Source of the DNA: Oscillospiraceae bacterium
GTDB lineage: Bacteria; Bacillota; Clostridia; Oscillospirales; Acutalibacteraceae
DNA: 41,285 bases
Assembly: GCA_015066105.1 (NCBI GenBank)
Contig: SVOY01000018.1
Location: forward strand, 1-41,285
Direction: 5' to 3'
The notes below the pieces were generated by a model, which worked only from the letters and a program-made list of their open reading frames with translations, ran no database searches and had not been told where the DNA came from. Position 1 is the first letter of the stretch, and each line of letters starts with the position of its first letter. Shown here piece by piece: positions 16,523 to 25,216 of the stretch. The position numbers and the translations under genes are program-made.

Positions 16523-16951
16523 ATGAAAGATACCGAAAGCTTATTGAAGGAATGTGATGCCGGCACAAAAACTGCCGTCAACTCAATTAAAGAGGTGCTT
16601 GACAATATTGAAAGCGAGGAGCTTTTGAGGCTGCTTACAAACAGCCTTGACGAGCATGAGGATATAGGCAACGAAATTGCCGAAACCTTAAGAGAAAACG
16701 GCTGCCGAGGCAAGGACCCCAATCCGATGGCGAGAGTTATGTCCTGGATGAAAATTAACTTCAAAATGCTTGAAAAGGGAGATGACAAAACCGTTGCCGC
16801 CCTTATGCTTGACGGCTGTAATATGGGCGTAAAGCAGCTGAGTGCATATATTAACGAGTACGGCGCCGCCGACGATAAATCAAAGCGCCTTGCAAAAAGA
16901 CTTATCAACTGTGAGGAAAAGCTTGCAAAAGAGCTGAAAAATTATCTTTAA
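16523..16951 (+). CDS. Small helical protein, DUF2383/ferritin-like (tentative)
   Basis: 142 residues, almost entirely predicted helix and very charged, with no signal peptide or membrane segment. The layout is four long helices with acidic and His positions (LDEHEDIGNEI), a conserved-looking PNPMARVMSWMKINF turn and LDGCNMGVKQLSAYI. This resembles DUF2383-type four-helix bundles related to ferritins, but the metal ligands are not complete enough to claim metal binding. AAAAAGGTG precedes the ATG. It sits just upstream of a tRNA that has its own promoter. Confidence 0.6.
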   Translation: MKDTESLLKECDAGTKTAVNSIKEVLDNIESEELLRLLTNSLDEHEDIGNEIAETLRENGCRGKDPNPMARVMSWMKINFKMLEKGDDKTVAALMLDGCNMGVKQLSAYINEYGAADDKSKRLAKRLINCEEKLAKELKNYL

Positions 16952-16957
16952 AAGGTC

Positions 16958-16986
16958 TTGATTTTAAATTAAATTTGAGGTATAAT
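16958..16986 (+). promoter_or_regulatory. Promoter of tRNA-Thr
   Basis: TTGATT (16958-16963), 17 bp and a perfect TATAAT (16981-16986), 12 bases before the tRNA 5' end. Confidence 0.8.
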
Positions 16987-16998
16987 CATTCATACCTC

Positions 16999-17074
<76 letters not shown>

Positions 17075-17084
17075 GAAAGTAAAT

Positions 17085-17125
17085 GGGTTGTAAAAAAATT
17101 CGTTTTTTACAGCCCCTTTATTTTT
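17085..17125 (+). terminator. Terminator after tRNA-Thr
   Basis: GGGTTGTAAAAAA pairs with TTTTTTACAGCCC around ATTCG, with one G-U pair, followed by CTTTATTTTTT. The centre resembles that of the terminator at 30913. Confidence 0.88.
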
Positions 17126-17190
17126 TATACCCTGACCGACTTCTGCAAAGGCTCCGGCAGATAATTTTTCCTAATAATTCCTTATAATTA

Positions 17191-17219
17191 TTGACATTTT
17201 GTTATTTTTATTTTATTAT
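17191..17219 (+). promoter_or_regulatory. Promoter of the metallophosphoesterase gene
   Basis: A perfect TTGACA (17191-17196), 17 bp, TATTAT (17214-17219), about 33 bases before the start codon. Confidence 0.75.
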
Positions 17220-17252
17220 AACCTTACAAATAATTAAAAGGAGAAATTTGCT

Positions 17253-18215
17253 ATGCTTGCTTCACTTCTCGGTTCGGTAATTCAGGTAATTACCAATATT
17301 CTCACAATTATATTTGCTTTTACAAATCTTTTCGGCGGCACCGTTCAGCTTTCAACGGAAAACCCCATAAAGCTTGTTGACCCCGATAACTGCAAAATGG
17401 CATTCGTTGCCTTTGCAGATACTCATTTGAGAGACACGGCCTTTCAGCCCCACCTTTTTGCTAACGGCCTTGCAGATATCGACAATGCCGAAACAGCCTT
17501 TGATGCACTTGTAATTGCAGGTGATATTTCAGAATTCGGTGACGGTCCCTCCTATGATGTAACGTGGGCAGCTCTTGATAACAGTGAAATCGGCAAAAAG
17601 GCCGTTTTGCTTGCAACGGGTAACCACGATATCCGTCTTGCCTATGAATATCAGACAGAGCTGATTATGGACAAGGCCGGTGAATATCTTGGTATGGAAA
17701 TTGACAAGCCCTACTATTCATATGAGGTAAAGGGCTACAAATTCATCGTTATGGGCTCAGACGAATGGCAGTTTGAAAAGGCAAGAATTTCTGACGAACA
17801 GCTTGCATTTATTGACGCTGAGCTTACAGAAGCAAACGGCGAGCCCGCATTCGTAATCTGCCATCAGCCTCTTGCAAACACCCACGGTCTTCCCGAGGTG
17901 TGGAAGAACGGTGACCTCGGTGAGGATTCAGAGGCAGTCAAGGCTGTTCTTATGAAGCACGAAAACGTGTTCTATATCAACGGTCATCTTCACGACGGCG
18001 TTTACGAAAAATCACTTGAGGTTTTTGATGCCGAAAAGGGCGTATATTCAATCAACCTTCCCGCCTTCGGTAAGGATAACGACTACGGCAAGTTCACCCA
18101 GACAGGTCTCGGCACATACGTTGAGGTTTATGAGGACAGCGTTGTATTCACTGCAAGAGATTTTGCACGCGGTGAAAACCTTGAGGGCTGTACCTATACC
18201 TTTGATATCAAATAA
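17253..18215 (+). CDS. Membrane-anchored calcineurin-like metallophosphoesterase
   Basis: 320 residues. The first 30 form one hydrophobic segment (VIQVITNILTIIFAFTNLFG) that can act as an uncleaved signal anchor. All dinuclear-metal motifs of the family are present: FADTH (DxH), AGDIS, ATGNHD, ICHQP and NGHLHDG. The enzyme should hydrolyse a phosphoester at the outer face of the membrane; the substrate (nucleotide, lipid phosphate, phosphodiester) is not apparent. The ribosome site AAAAGGAG is good. Single gene with its own promoter. It is one of four predicted phosphoester hydrolases of different folds or classes in this window. Confidence 0.88.
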   Translation: MLASLLGSVIQVITNILTIIFAFTNLFGGTVQLSTENPIKLVDPDNCKMAFVAFADTHLRDTAFQPHLFANGLADIDNAETAFDALVIAGDISEFGDGPSYDVTWAALDNSEIGKKAVLLATGNHDIRLAYEYQTELIMDKAGEYLGMEIDKPYYSYEVKGYKFIVMGSDEWQFEKARISDEQLAFIDAELTEANGEPAFVICHQPLANTHGLPEVWKNGDLGEDSEAVKAVLMKHENVFYINGHLHDGVYEKSLEVFDAEKGVYSINLPAFGKDNDYGKFTQTGLGTYVEVYEDSVVFTARDFARGENLEGCTYTFDIK

Positions 18216-18221
18216 TTAAGT

Positions 18222-18298
18222 CAGGTGTTTTTTCGCCGACACCTCATAAGACAGCGTTTGCGTAAAAGTGAAATGCTTCCTTATGGGGTGTCGGCGTT
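18222..18298. repeat. Long inverted repeat with an alternative short hairpin
   Basis: CGCCGACACCTCATAAG (18234-18250) pairs with the right arm ending at 18295 over 17 bp with one G-U pair. AGGTGT (18223-18228) can instead pair with ACACCT inside the left arm, so the two structures exclude each other. No clear T-tract follows the long stem. It may end the upstream transcript or act in the leader of the next gene. Confidence 0.5.
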
Positions 18299-18365
18299 TG
18301 ACGTAGTGCCTGATTTTTTTGTGTGCGGATTTTGTAAAAAAACTGAATATTATGCGCTTTTTAAA

Positions 18366-18394
18366 TTGACTTGAAAAGGCCTTTATGATAAGAT
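18366..18394 (+). promoter_or_regulatory. Putative promoter of the LCP-like gene
   Basis: TTGACT (18366-18371), 17 bp, TAAGAT (18389-18394). TATGAT overlaps at 18384 but would give poor spacing. Confidence 0.45.
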
Positions 18395-18459
18395 TTAAAG
18401 GAAATAAGAAATTGTTAATCGGCACAGGCTGATTTTTTTGTTTTTGTACGGAGGATAAA

Positions 18460-19383
18460 ATGAGGGAGTTTTTTGAAAGCGAGTTTTTTGAGGATATCAG
18501 AAGGCTTTTTGAAAAAATAAGTGAAAAATTCCGCAGCATTCCGGAGCCGAGCACCGGCTTTGTGCTGAAGGCCTTTATAGCAATCGTTGCCCTTCTCTCA
18601 GCCCTTTCGGTGTCTGTGATTATGCTTGAAGCGGATGAGAATACCGTTCAGCAGACTACAGAGGCTGAGGCTGTAAGCACCACCGAGGCTGAGGCCGTTA
18701 CCATGCCCGTGCGCGGTCAGCTTAATGTAAACATTCTTTTCGGCCTTGATAACGAAGAGGAGGACGGAGCGCATTTGCTTTTCGTGCTTTCGCTTGACAG
18801 TGAAACCGAAAGGTCAAAAATCTTCTTTTTAGAGCCCTCTGCAGTCTGCAAGGTCAACGAAATTGAAGGCAGTCTAGACTATCACCTTAAAAACGGCGGT
18901 GTCAGCCAGCTTGTTCTTGCCGTAAAGGAATATATGGATATTGAGATTGACCGTTACCTTGTGGGTGACGAAAAGGCCTTTGTCAGCCTTGTAAAATATA
19001 TGGGCGATGTTGAAATTGACGTTAAGGAAAGCATCTCCTATAACCACAACGGCTTAAGCTATATAATAGATAAGGGCGTTCAGGTGATGACACCGGATAT
19101 GCTTCTCAAGTATCTTGTTTATCTTTGTGAGGATACCGTTACCTACGGCGAAACGCTGAGGCTCATTTTCACACAGTTTGCAAAAATCCTTTTTGACCGT
19201 GAAACCTCACAGCAGGCTCAGGATAATTTCGGCAAGGTAATAGGCTACTTCGAAACAAACATTTCCGCCCTTGATTTTTCGGAAAACAAGCTTGCGGTAA
19301 TGAAGCTTGCCAAGGAGCTTTCACTCAAGCTTGAGGCATATAATTCCCTTGCGCAGTTCAAGGGGACGGCAGGGCAGCAATAA
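18460..19383 (+). CDS. LCP-like (LytR-CpsA-Psr) membrane protein lacking the catalytic arginines
   Basis: 307 residues. A charged 35-residue cytoplasmic N-terminus leads to one transmembrane helix (AFIAIVALLSALSVSVIML), then a spacer with two TEAEAV repeats, then an extracellular domain. That domain follows the LCP layout: LNVNILFGLDNEEEDGAHLLFVLSLD, SLDYHLKNGGVSQLVLAVKEYM, IEIDRYLVGDEKAFVSLVKYMGDVEIDV and MTPDMLLKYLVY. Active LCP enzymes attach glycopolymers to the wall and use conserved Arg residues after the first strand (a RD pair) and in an R-x-R near the end. Neither is present here. It may be a non-catalytic partner or a polymer-binding protein. GGAGG precedes the ATG. Confidence 0.65.
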   Translation: MREFFESEFFEDIRRLFEKISEKFRSIPEPSTGFVLKAFIAIVALLSALSVSVIMLEADENTVQQTTEAEAVSTTEAEAVTMPVRGQLNVNILFGLDNEEEDGAHLLFVLSLDSETERSKIFFLEPSAVCKVNEIEGSLDYHLKNGGVSQLVLAVKEYMDIEIDRYLVGDEKAFVSLVKYMGDVEIDVKESISYNHNGLSYIIDKGVQVMTPDMLLKYLVYLCEDTVTYGETLRLIFTQFAKILFDRETSQQAQDNFGKVIGYFETNISALDFSENKLAVMKLAKELSLKLEAYNSLAQFKGTAGQQ

Positions 19384-19410
19384 GCAAAGAGCAAAAAGCC
19401 CGAAAACACG

Positions 19411-19458
19411 AAACAGATGTAATTCAAGGTGAAATATCCTTAAGCTACATCTGTTTTT
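19411..19458 (+). terminator. Terminator, ACAGATGTA family
   Basis: AAACAGATGTA (19411-19421) pairs perfectly with TACATCTGTTT (19446-19456), with partial extension (AAGG/CCTT) inside and T6 after the stem. Confidence 0.9.
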
Positions 19459-19543
19459 TATTTATATAAACTCTACTGCCGCACGGGTATAGGACCCCTT
19501 TTTCTGTAATTATTATACCATTTATTAAATAAAATTACAAGAC

Positions 19544-19572
19544 TTGAAATTTGTTTGCCTGTAGAGTATACT
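19544..19572 (+). promoter_or_regulatory. Promoter of the ABC exporter pair
   Basis: TTGAAA (19544-19549), 17 bp, TATACT (19567-19572), about 30 bases before the start codon. Confidence 0.65.
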
Positions 19573-19601
19573 TTGCTTAAATAAAGGAAAGGAGAGGCGA
19601 A

Positions 19602-21422
19602 ATGGCAAGAGTGTATCTTAAGGACCATAAGCGGGTGCCGCTTTTCAAAAATATGGTTTTCGGCCTTAAGTTGGGCTGGGAAGCTGACAAAAGGCTTTTG
19701 TCAGGCTACCTTATCAATATGGTTGCCGACCGTGTTTTTGCTCTTTATGTGCAGAATATTCTCTTTCTTAAGGTGCTTTTGGGAATAATTGATGCAAAAG
19801 GCAGCTTTGAGGAATACGCAAAAACATTGGTGCTTTTTCTTGTGCTGTCCGTACTGCTCAAGGGAGTCAACTGGTATTCAAGCTATATGCGTCAGGTTGC
19901 GGCGAAAAACGTGCTCAAGCAGATAAACAACAAAATTTTCAGAAAAGCCGTATCACTCGACATTGCCTGCTATGAGGACCCGGAGTTTTACGATAAGTAT
20001 CAGCGTGCGACCGAGGTGCTTGCCTGGAGCCTTTTTGATTCTGCCTGCTCAGCCGTTGCGGGTATAATTGCCTCTCTTCTTGCTCTTGGTCTTGTTATCG
20101 GTATGGTAACTGCCATTGACCGCAGATATCTTCTTCTGCTTCTCCCCTCTGCCCTTGTTTTTGTTGTTGAGGTTTACAAAAGCAGGGTGGTTTATAAGCG
20201 TGACAAGGAGATGACAACCAACAACCGCATAAAGGCCTATATACAAAGAACGGTTTTCCTCAAGGATTTTTCAAAGGATATGCGCACGTCAAACATTTTT
20301 GCCGTGCTTATGTACCGTTTCCGTGAGGCGATAGACTCAAACATAAAAATACTGCGTGCCTACGGCCTTAAGCTTTTCCTTTTCAGTGCGGTAAGCACCC
20401 TTTTCGGTGAGTTTATACCCATTATCGGCACCTATGCCCTTGCGGCCTATCAGTTCGTTTTTACAAAAAGCCTTACCGTTTCGGCCTTTTCCGTTGTGCT
20501 TTCATCAATCAATTCCGTTAAGGAGGCAACGCTGAGCATTGCACAGAGCTTTGAAATGATGAGCCGCTTTGCCTTTTATTTTCAGAATATGAAGGAATTC
20601 CTTGACTTTGAAACAAATGTGAAGGACGGCAGTGAAAAATGCGATACCTTTGAAAGCCTTGAGTTTAAAAATGTCAGCTTCAGATATCCCTCGTCGGAAA
20701 AGCTTACCCTTGAAAACGTGAGCTTTAAAATAAAAAAGGGCGAAACCCTTGCCCTTGTGGGCGTTAACGGTGCGGGCAAATCCACCCTTGTAAAGCTGCT
20801 TTTGCGCTTTTATGATGTAACAGAGGGTGAGATACTGCTCAACGGCAAAAATGTTAAGGAATATGAGCTTTCCTCTCTCAGAGGCCTTTTCGGCGCAGTT
20901 TTTCAGGATTACAGAAACTTTGCCCTTACGGTAAACGAAAACCTTATGTGCCACGAATGTGACGAAGATGAAAAGAAAAGGGCAGAAATTGCCCTTAAGC
21001 AAAGCGGTGTGTGGGAAAAGATTGCTTCTCTTCCCGAAAAGGGCGATACGGTGCTTACCCGTGAATTTGAAAAGGACGGCGTGGGCCTTTCCGGCGGTGA
21101 AAATCAAAAGCTGTCCGTTGCCCGCCTTTTTGCAAAGGATTTTGAGTTTGCCGTGCTTGATGAGCCCTCCTCTGCCCTTGACCCCATTGCGGAATACAGG
21201 ATGTACGAAAGCCTTATAAGCGTAACAAAGGGCAAAACCGTGCTTTACATTTCTCACCGCCTTTCAAGTGCCGTGCTTTCAGACAGAATAATAGTGCTTG
21301 ACGGCGGCAAAATTGCCGAAGAGGGAAGCCACGCCGAGCTTATGGCAAAAAACGGGGTTTACGGAAAAATGTTCACCCTGCAGGCTTCAAGCTACAATAA
21401 ACAGCAGGAGGAAGTGTTATGA
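19602..21422 (+). CDS. ABC exporter half-transporter, first subunit
   Basis: 606 residues: a six-helix transmembrane domain (about 1-330) and an ATPase domain (about 350-600). Motifs are Walker A LVGVNGAGKSTL, Q-loop GAVFQDYRNFAL, signature LSGGENQKL, Walker B FAVLDEPSSALDP and the H-loop LYISHRLS. The DE pair after Walker B is intact, so this site can hydrolyse ATP. It overlaps the next gene by 4 bases (ATGA) and the two surely form a heterodimer. The type exports peptides, lipids or drugs in Firmicutes. I see no precursor peptide, lanthipeptide enzyme or protease domain next to it, so the cargo is open. AAGGAGAGG precedes the ATG. Confidence 0.9.
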   Translation: MARVYLKDHKRVPLFKNMVFGLKLGWEADKRLLSGYLINMVADRVFALYVQNILFLKVLLGIIDAKGSFEEYAKTLVLFLVLSVLLKGVNWYSSYMRQVAAKNVLKQINNKIFRKAVSLDIACYEDPEFYDKYQRATEVLAWSLFDSACSAVAGIIASLLALGLVIGMVTAIDRRYLLLLLPSALVFVVEVYKSRVVYKRDKEMTTNNRIKAYIQRTVFLKDFSKDMRTSNIFAVLMYRFREAIDSNIKILRAYGLKLFLFSAVSTLFGEFIPIIGTYALAAYQFVFTKSLTVSAFSVVLSSINSVKEATLSIAQSFEMMSRFAFYFQNMKEFLDFETNVKDGSEKCDTFESLEFKNVSFRYPSSEKLTLENVSFKIKKGETLALVGVNGAGKSTLVKLLLRFYDVTEGEILLNGKNVKEYELSSLRGLFGAVFQDYRNFALTVNENLMCHECDEDEKKRAEIALKQSGVWEKIASLPEKGDTVLTREFEKDGVGLSGGENQKLSVARLFAKDFEFAVLDEPSSALDPIAEYRMYESLISVTKGKTVLYISHRLSSAVLSDRIIVLDGGKIAEEGSHAELMAKNGVYGKMFTLQASSYNKQQEEVL

Positions 21423-23209
21423 AAAAAGAAAAAATAAAAAACACTCACTCTATGCTTTCCAACATTTACTATTTCGTGAAGCTTCTTTTTCAGGTGTCAC
21501 CCTGGCTTGTTATAGGTGAATTCATTTGGGGCATAATGATGCACGTGCCCTCGCGACTTATCAGCGTAATCGGCGTTAAATACATCATTGACACCGTTGA
21601 AAGCGGTGAGAATCTTGAAAGCATTTTTGTTGCGGTGGGTATAATTGCACTTATTGTTATTTTCAGCAATGCCTTCACCTGGGTTTTCAGAGAATTTTTC
21701 TGGAATATGGAAAGGGAAAGGGTTTATTACGGCCTTAACAAAAAGCTTTATGCAAAGGCACGTCAGCTTGATGAGGAAAGCTACGACAATCCCGATTTCT
21801 ACAACAACTTCATTCTCACAATTGAGTCCTCGTCGGATAACATACAGAATCTTCTGGGCCTTGTGCGTAACTATGTGGGCAACATTATTCTTCTTATATC
21901 CATTGCGTCGGTGCTTCTTACCATTGACCCCGTGTGCCTTGTGATTATCCTCTTTTTTATCGGTGTGTTCTCACCTATCAGTAAAAAAATCGGCAACCTG
22001 CAAATGGGCAGAAGGATTGACAACACCCGCTTTCACAGAAGAAGCGACTACTTTCAGCGCATTTTTTACCTGCAGGATTACTGCAAAGAGGTGAGAATGA
22101 ACGACATTTCTCCCCTGCTGATTGACCGCTATAACGATGCGGCAGACGATGTTATTGCAAATCAGAAAAGATACTTCAAAAAAATTACGGGCTACTATAT
22201 GCTCCAGGAAAGCGGAATACAGATTTTCGGCTTTATGTTTGTGCTTCCCCTTTACCTCGGCTACTGTGTGCTTGTTAAAAACAGCCTTTCGCCCGGTGAA
22301 TTTGTTGCCGCCTTCAACGGAGCCTTTTCAATCGCCTCGTCAATCAATTTCCTTACCGTGTGGGCCGTTGCCGTTTTTTCGGAAAGAGGAAAGATGATTG
22401 AAAAGTACCGTGAATTCCTTAAGGCTGAGTTTAAAATCAGTGACGGTGAGGCCGTTGCCGAAAAGGGCGAGCCCAAGGAGCTTAAAATTGAAAACCTTTC
22501 CTTTACCTATCCCGGCAACGATAAGCCTACCCTGGAAAACATCAACCTAACAATAAAGCCTCACGAAAAAATTGCTTTGGTGGGCTATAACGGAGCAGGC
22601 AAAACCACGCTGACAAATCTGATTCTCCGCCTTTATGACCCCACACAGGGCAGAATTCTCATTGACGGCAAGGATATAAGAGACTGCACCGTTGATTCGC
22701 ACCGCGACCGCTTTGCGGCGGTATTCCAGGATTTTCAGCTTTTCTCCTGCAATGTGGGCGAAAACGTTGCCCTTGACGATACCTACGACAGCGGCAGGGT
22801 TATGGATGCGTTGGGTCACAGCGGCTTTGACAAAAAGCTTAAAAAGGGCACGGAGACGGAGCTTCTTCGTGAATTTGACGATGAGGGCGTAATGCTTTCC
22901 GGCGGCGAGAGTCAGAAGGTGGCCATTGCCCGCGCCTTTTATAAGGATTGCCCCTTTGTTATTCTTGATGAGCCCTCGGCAAACCTTGACCCCGTTGCAG
23001 AATATAATCTCAACAGAGCAATGAGCGAGGCCTCGGACAACAAAACGGTTATATTTATCTCTCACAGGCTTTCAACAACGGTTCACGCCGACAGAATTTA
23101 CGTTATGGAAAAGGGCAGAATTATTGAAAGCGGCAGCCACGATGAGCTGATGAAGCAGAACGGAACCTATGCTTATATGTTCAATCTGCAGGCAGAAAAG
23201 TACAGATAA
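21419..23209 (+). CDS. ABC exporter half-transporter, second subunit
   Basis: 596 residues, same layout as its neighbour: transmembrane domain, then ATPase with VGYNGAGKTTL, AAVFQDFQLFS, LSGGESQKV, FVILDEPSANLDP and IFISHRLS. Both partners keep the catalytic Glu and a canonical LSGG, so unlike many heterodimeric exporters no degenerate ATP site is seen at these positions. The transmembrane domains differ clearly in sequence, which argues for an old pair rather than a recent duplication. Translation is coupled through ATGA. A bidirectional terminator follows at 23246. Confidence 0.9.
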   Translation: MKKEKIKNTHSMLSNIYYFVKLLFQVSPWLVIGEFIWGIMMHVPSRLISVIGVKYIIDTVESGENLESIFVAVGIIALIVIFSNAFTWVFREFFWNMERERVYYGLNKKLYAKARQLDEESYDNPDFYNNFILTIESSSDNIQNLLGLVRNYVGNIILLISIASVLLTIDPVCLVIILFFIGVFSPISKKIGNLQMGRRIDNTRFHRRSDYFQRIFYLQDYCKEVRMNDISPLLIDRYNDAADDVIANQKRYFKKITGYYMLQESGIQIFGFMFVLPLYLGYCVLVKNSLSPGEFVAAFNGAFSIASSINFLTVWAVAVFSERGKMIEKYREFLKAEFKISDGEAVAEKGEPKELKIENLSFTYPGNDKPTLENINLTIKPHEKIALVGYNGAGKTTLTNLILRLYDPTQGRILIDGKDIRDCTVDSHRDRFAAVFQDFQLFSCNVGENVALDDTYDSGRVMDALGHSGFDKKLKKGTETELLREFDDEGVMLSGGESQKVAIARAFYKDCPFVILDEPSANLDPVAEYNLNRAMSEASDNKTVIFISHRLSTTVHADRIYVMEKGRIIESGSHDELMKQNGTYAYMFNLQAEKYR

Positions 23210-23245
23210 GCGTGACCGCCGCATTAAGGGCGGAGCAAAAAGCAA

Positions 23246-23294
23246 AAAACAGATGTAATTCAGGGCGAACCCCAGAGTTACATCTGTTTTAATT
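23246..23294. terminator. Bidirectional terminator, ACAGATGTA family
   Basis: AAAACAGATGTAA (23246-23258) and TTACATCTGTTTT (23278-23290) form a perfect 13-bp stem with an inner GGG/CCC. A-runs on the left and T-runs on the right suit the two convergent genes. Confidence 0.9.
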
Positions 23295-23342
23295 TTACAT
23301 TAGCATTACTGCTCAGCTGTTTTGATTATTGCTCGCAGAATA

Positions 23343-24269
23343 TCAATATTCAATTACATATTCCTCGATAACTGTCAGTGCTGCCTTGGCGTTGAGTGTA
23401 CCGAGCATCTTGATGGTGATGTCCATATCAAAGTTGTAGTTGAACTTTGAATATGTCATATTGCCGGTTGCCTTGTCAATTTTTGCGGTTGCAGTGCAGT
23501 TATAGTATGAAAGCTCAGCGCTCTGGAAGCCGGGAGCATTGTTTGCGATATCGTCAATGTTCATTGTCCAGAAGATTGAGCCTACGCCCTCGCCTGAGCG
23601 GTATACGGGGTTGAGCTGGTCCTTGAGCTTGATATCGATAACGTACTCTGTGCCGTTGTCTGTGCAGGTGATTGTGTCAACATATTCAGCCTTGAGCTTA
23701 CTTGCAAAATCAGTTCCGCTTACGGGATACTTTTCCTTAACGGCCTCTGTGCCCTCGTATACCTCGGGGGTCATATTGGGCTTTACAAACTTTTCAATTG
23801 CGCCGTCTGCAAGAGCCTGGAGAGCTGAGGGAACCTCAAGACTGTTGATTTTCATATCCTGATAGTTTCTTGTTGCTCTTTTTGCGGTTGTTTTGATTTT
23901 GTTAGCCGAATCGTTGAAAAGGGTGATGATTTCCTCAGTTGACATTGTGCCTGCTGAGGGTGCTGCAGTTGTGGTTTCGGGAGCATCGGAGGGAGCTGCA
24001 GTTGTTGTTTCGGGTGCGGGAGCTGTTGTGGTGGTTTCGGGTGCAGCCGTTGTGGTTGTTGCGGGAGCTGCGGTTGTTGTGGTTGTTGCGTCAACCTGAA
24101 CTGCAGGAGCCTGAGTTGTGGTTTCGGGAGCTTCAACGGTCCGGCTCATATTGGTGAGCGCACCTGTGATGTAGCCTGTGCTGAAGAGCATAACGATTGA
24201 AAGAGCAATGCAAAGACCCTTTCTTACAGCGTCATCAAAGCTGTCCCAAAAAGCTTTAATAGTATCCAT
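23343..24269 (-). CDS. Surface-anchored protein with Thr/Pro/Ala-rich stalk
   Basis: 308 residues. One membrane helix near the N-terminus (CIALSIVMLFSTGYITGAL) anchors the protein. Residues about 45-105 are a low-complexity stalk of TTTAAP, APETTT and similar units, typical of O-glycosylated or extended wall-spanning linkers. A folded extracellular domain of about 200 residues follows, with helix first (STEEIITLFNDSANKIKTTA) and many strands at the end (TYSKFNYNFDMDITIKMLG). I recognise no enzyme motif. The end of the domain resembles small secreted beta-sandwich proteins. The stalk repeats at 23930-24130 are coding, not an intergenic array. Single gene with its own promoter. Confidence 0.72.
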   Translation of the reverse strand: MDTIKAFWDSFDDAVRKGLCIALSIVMLFSTGYITGALTNMSRTVEAPETTTQAPAVQVDATTTTTAAPATTTTAAPETTTTAPAPETTTAAPSDAPETTTAAPSAGTMSTEEIITLFNDSANKIKTTAKRATRNYQDMKINSLEVPSALQALADGAIEKFVKPNMTPEVYEGTEAVKEKYPVSGTDFASKLKAEYVDTITCTDNGTEYVIDIKLKDQLNPVYRSGEGVGSIFWTMNIDDIANNAPGFQSAELSYYNCTATAKIDKATGNMTYSKFNYNFDMDITIKMLGTLNAKAALTVIEEYVIEY

Positions 24270-24310
24270 TTTTTATTTCCCTTCTTTGTTATTTTATTTT
24301 TTGCCAATAT

Positions 24311-24339
24311 ATTATATTACATTAAGACAAAATGTGCAA
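24311..24339 (-). promoter_or_regulatory. Promoter of the surface protein gene
   Basis: TTGCAC (complement of 24334-24339), 17 bp, a perfect TATAAT (complement of 24311-24316). Confidence 0.7.
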
Positions 24340-24420
24340 GTGTAAAGCGTATTTTTGTTTGAAAAAATTTAATTTTTACTTTTGTCTCCGCTTTTTTATC
24401 TAAAAACACGGCGATTGATA

Positions 24421-24449
24421 TAGAAAAACCGTAAAGGGTATGCTATAAT
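24421..24449 (+). promoter_or_regulatory. Extended -10 promoter of the DUF2238-murE pair
   Basis: TGCTATAAT (24441-24449) is an extended -10 box with perfect TATAAT. At 17 bp upstream lies only TAGAAA; a better TTGATA at 24415 would be 23 bp away, too far. Confidence 0.5.
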
Positions 24450-24490
24450 AAAAAGCATAGCAACCTTCTGAAAGGAAAATAATCTGAAAT

Positions 24491-25216
24491 ATGAATATAA
24501 AAAAGAAAAAATTAAGCAGAATCCCGGAGATTCCCAAGGCTACGCAGTACACCTGGTGGGCCTGCAGGCTTGCACTTTTCATCTGGGGTGTGTGGGGTAT
24601 GCTTCACGGCTACACATCGGAATTTGTTCAGGCAACCTTTGCCATAATTTTCACCCACCTCTGGGATTTGTTTCAGCTTTTCGGCGGCAGGTCCTTTATA
24701 AAAAAGGTGCCCTATTACCTGCAGACAATGCTCAACGTTTTCATCTGCCTTGCCTGTGTTGTTGGCACAACAATCAACACCCGCACCGACTTTGAGGGCA
24801 TAGATATTCCCGAGCATATTTTTGCAGGCTACCTTGCAACAACGGGAGCCTTTGTGCTTTCCGGCATAATGCAGGGAGACAAGCACCCGATAAAGGTTTC
24901 CGTTCAGGCGCTTTTTGCAATGGGCTGCGGTGTGATGCTGCTTGTGGGCTGGGAGTATTACGAATTTACAATGGACAGGCTTTACGGCTTTGTTATGCAG
25001 CACGGACAGAAGCCCTATGCCTACGGCCTTACGGACACAATGGTTGATATAATGCTCGGCTCGGGCGGCTGTCTTGCGGCAATGTTTATCGAGTCCTTCC
25101 GCAAGGTGGGGCTTTTGGGCAAGGGCAGGCAGGAAAGGCGAAAAGCCTGGCTTGCCGAAAGGGCAGAGGTGAAAAGAGAAAAAGAGCTTCAGAAAATGAA
25201 GGAGAATGGGGAATAA
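24491..25216 (+). CDS. DUF2238/YjdF-like integral membrane protein
   Basis: 241 residues with about five to six transmembrane helices. The late motif MLLVGWEYYEFTMDRLYG, followed by GLTDTMVDIMLGSGGCLAA, matches the WE...D and DTxxD pattern of DUF2238 (YjdF) proteins, whose function is unknown. The C-terminal 35 residues are highly charged and cytoplasmic. The stop codon TAA is followed directly by the ATG of the murE homologue, so the two are translated together. This suggests a job near the cell wall precursor pathway, but no more can be said. The ribosome site before the ATG is weak (GAAAGGAAAAT, spaced about 13). Confidence 0.7.
   Translation: MNIKKKKLSRIPEIPKATQYTWWACRLALFIWGVWGMLHGYTSEFVQATFAIIFTHLWDLFQLFGGRSFIKKVPYYLQTMLNVFICLACVVGTTINTRTDFEGIDIPEHIFAGYLATTGAFVLSGIMQGDKHPIKVSVQALFAMGCGVMLLVGWEYYEFTMDRLYGFVMQHGQKPYAYGLTDTMVDIMLGSGGCLAAMFIESFRKVGLLGKGRQERRKAWLAERAEVKREKELQKMKENGE

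Noticed and set aside
20505..21257. 250-codon minus-strand frame in the first ABC exporter gene
   Set aside because: Shadow of the ATPase domain; composition follows the reverse complement of the coding strand.
23930..24130. Repetitive GTTGTGG/GGGTGC-like DNA as an intergenic repeat array
   Set aside because: In the minus-strand frame it encodes the Thr/Pro/Ala-rich stalk of a surface protein and is part of that gene.
19384..24270. ABC exporter pair as part of a bacteriocin cluster
   Set aside because: No precursor peptide, modifying enzyme, peptidase domain or immunity gene is seen in the flanking gaps.
24415..24449. TTGATA at 24415 as -35 of the DUF2238 gene
   Set aside because: The spacer to TATAAT would be 23 bp; an extended -10 promoter is more likely.
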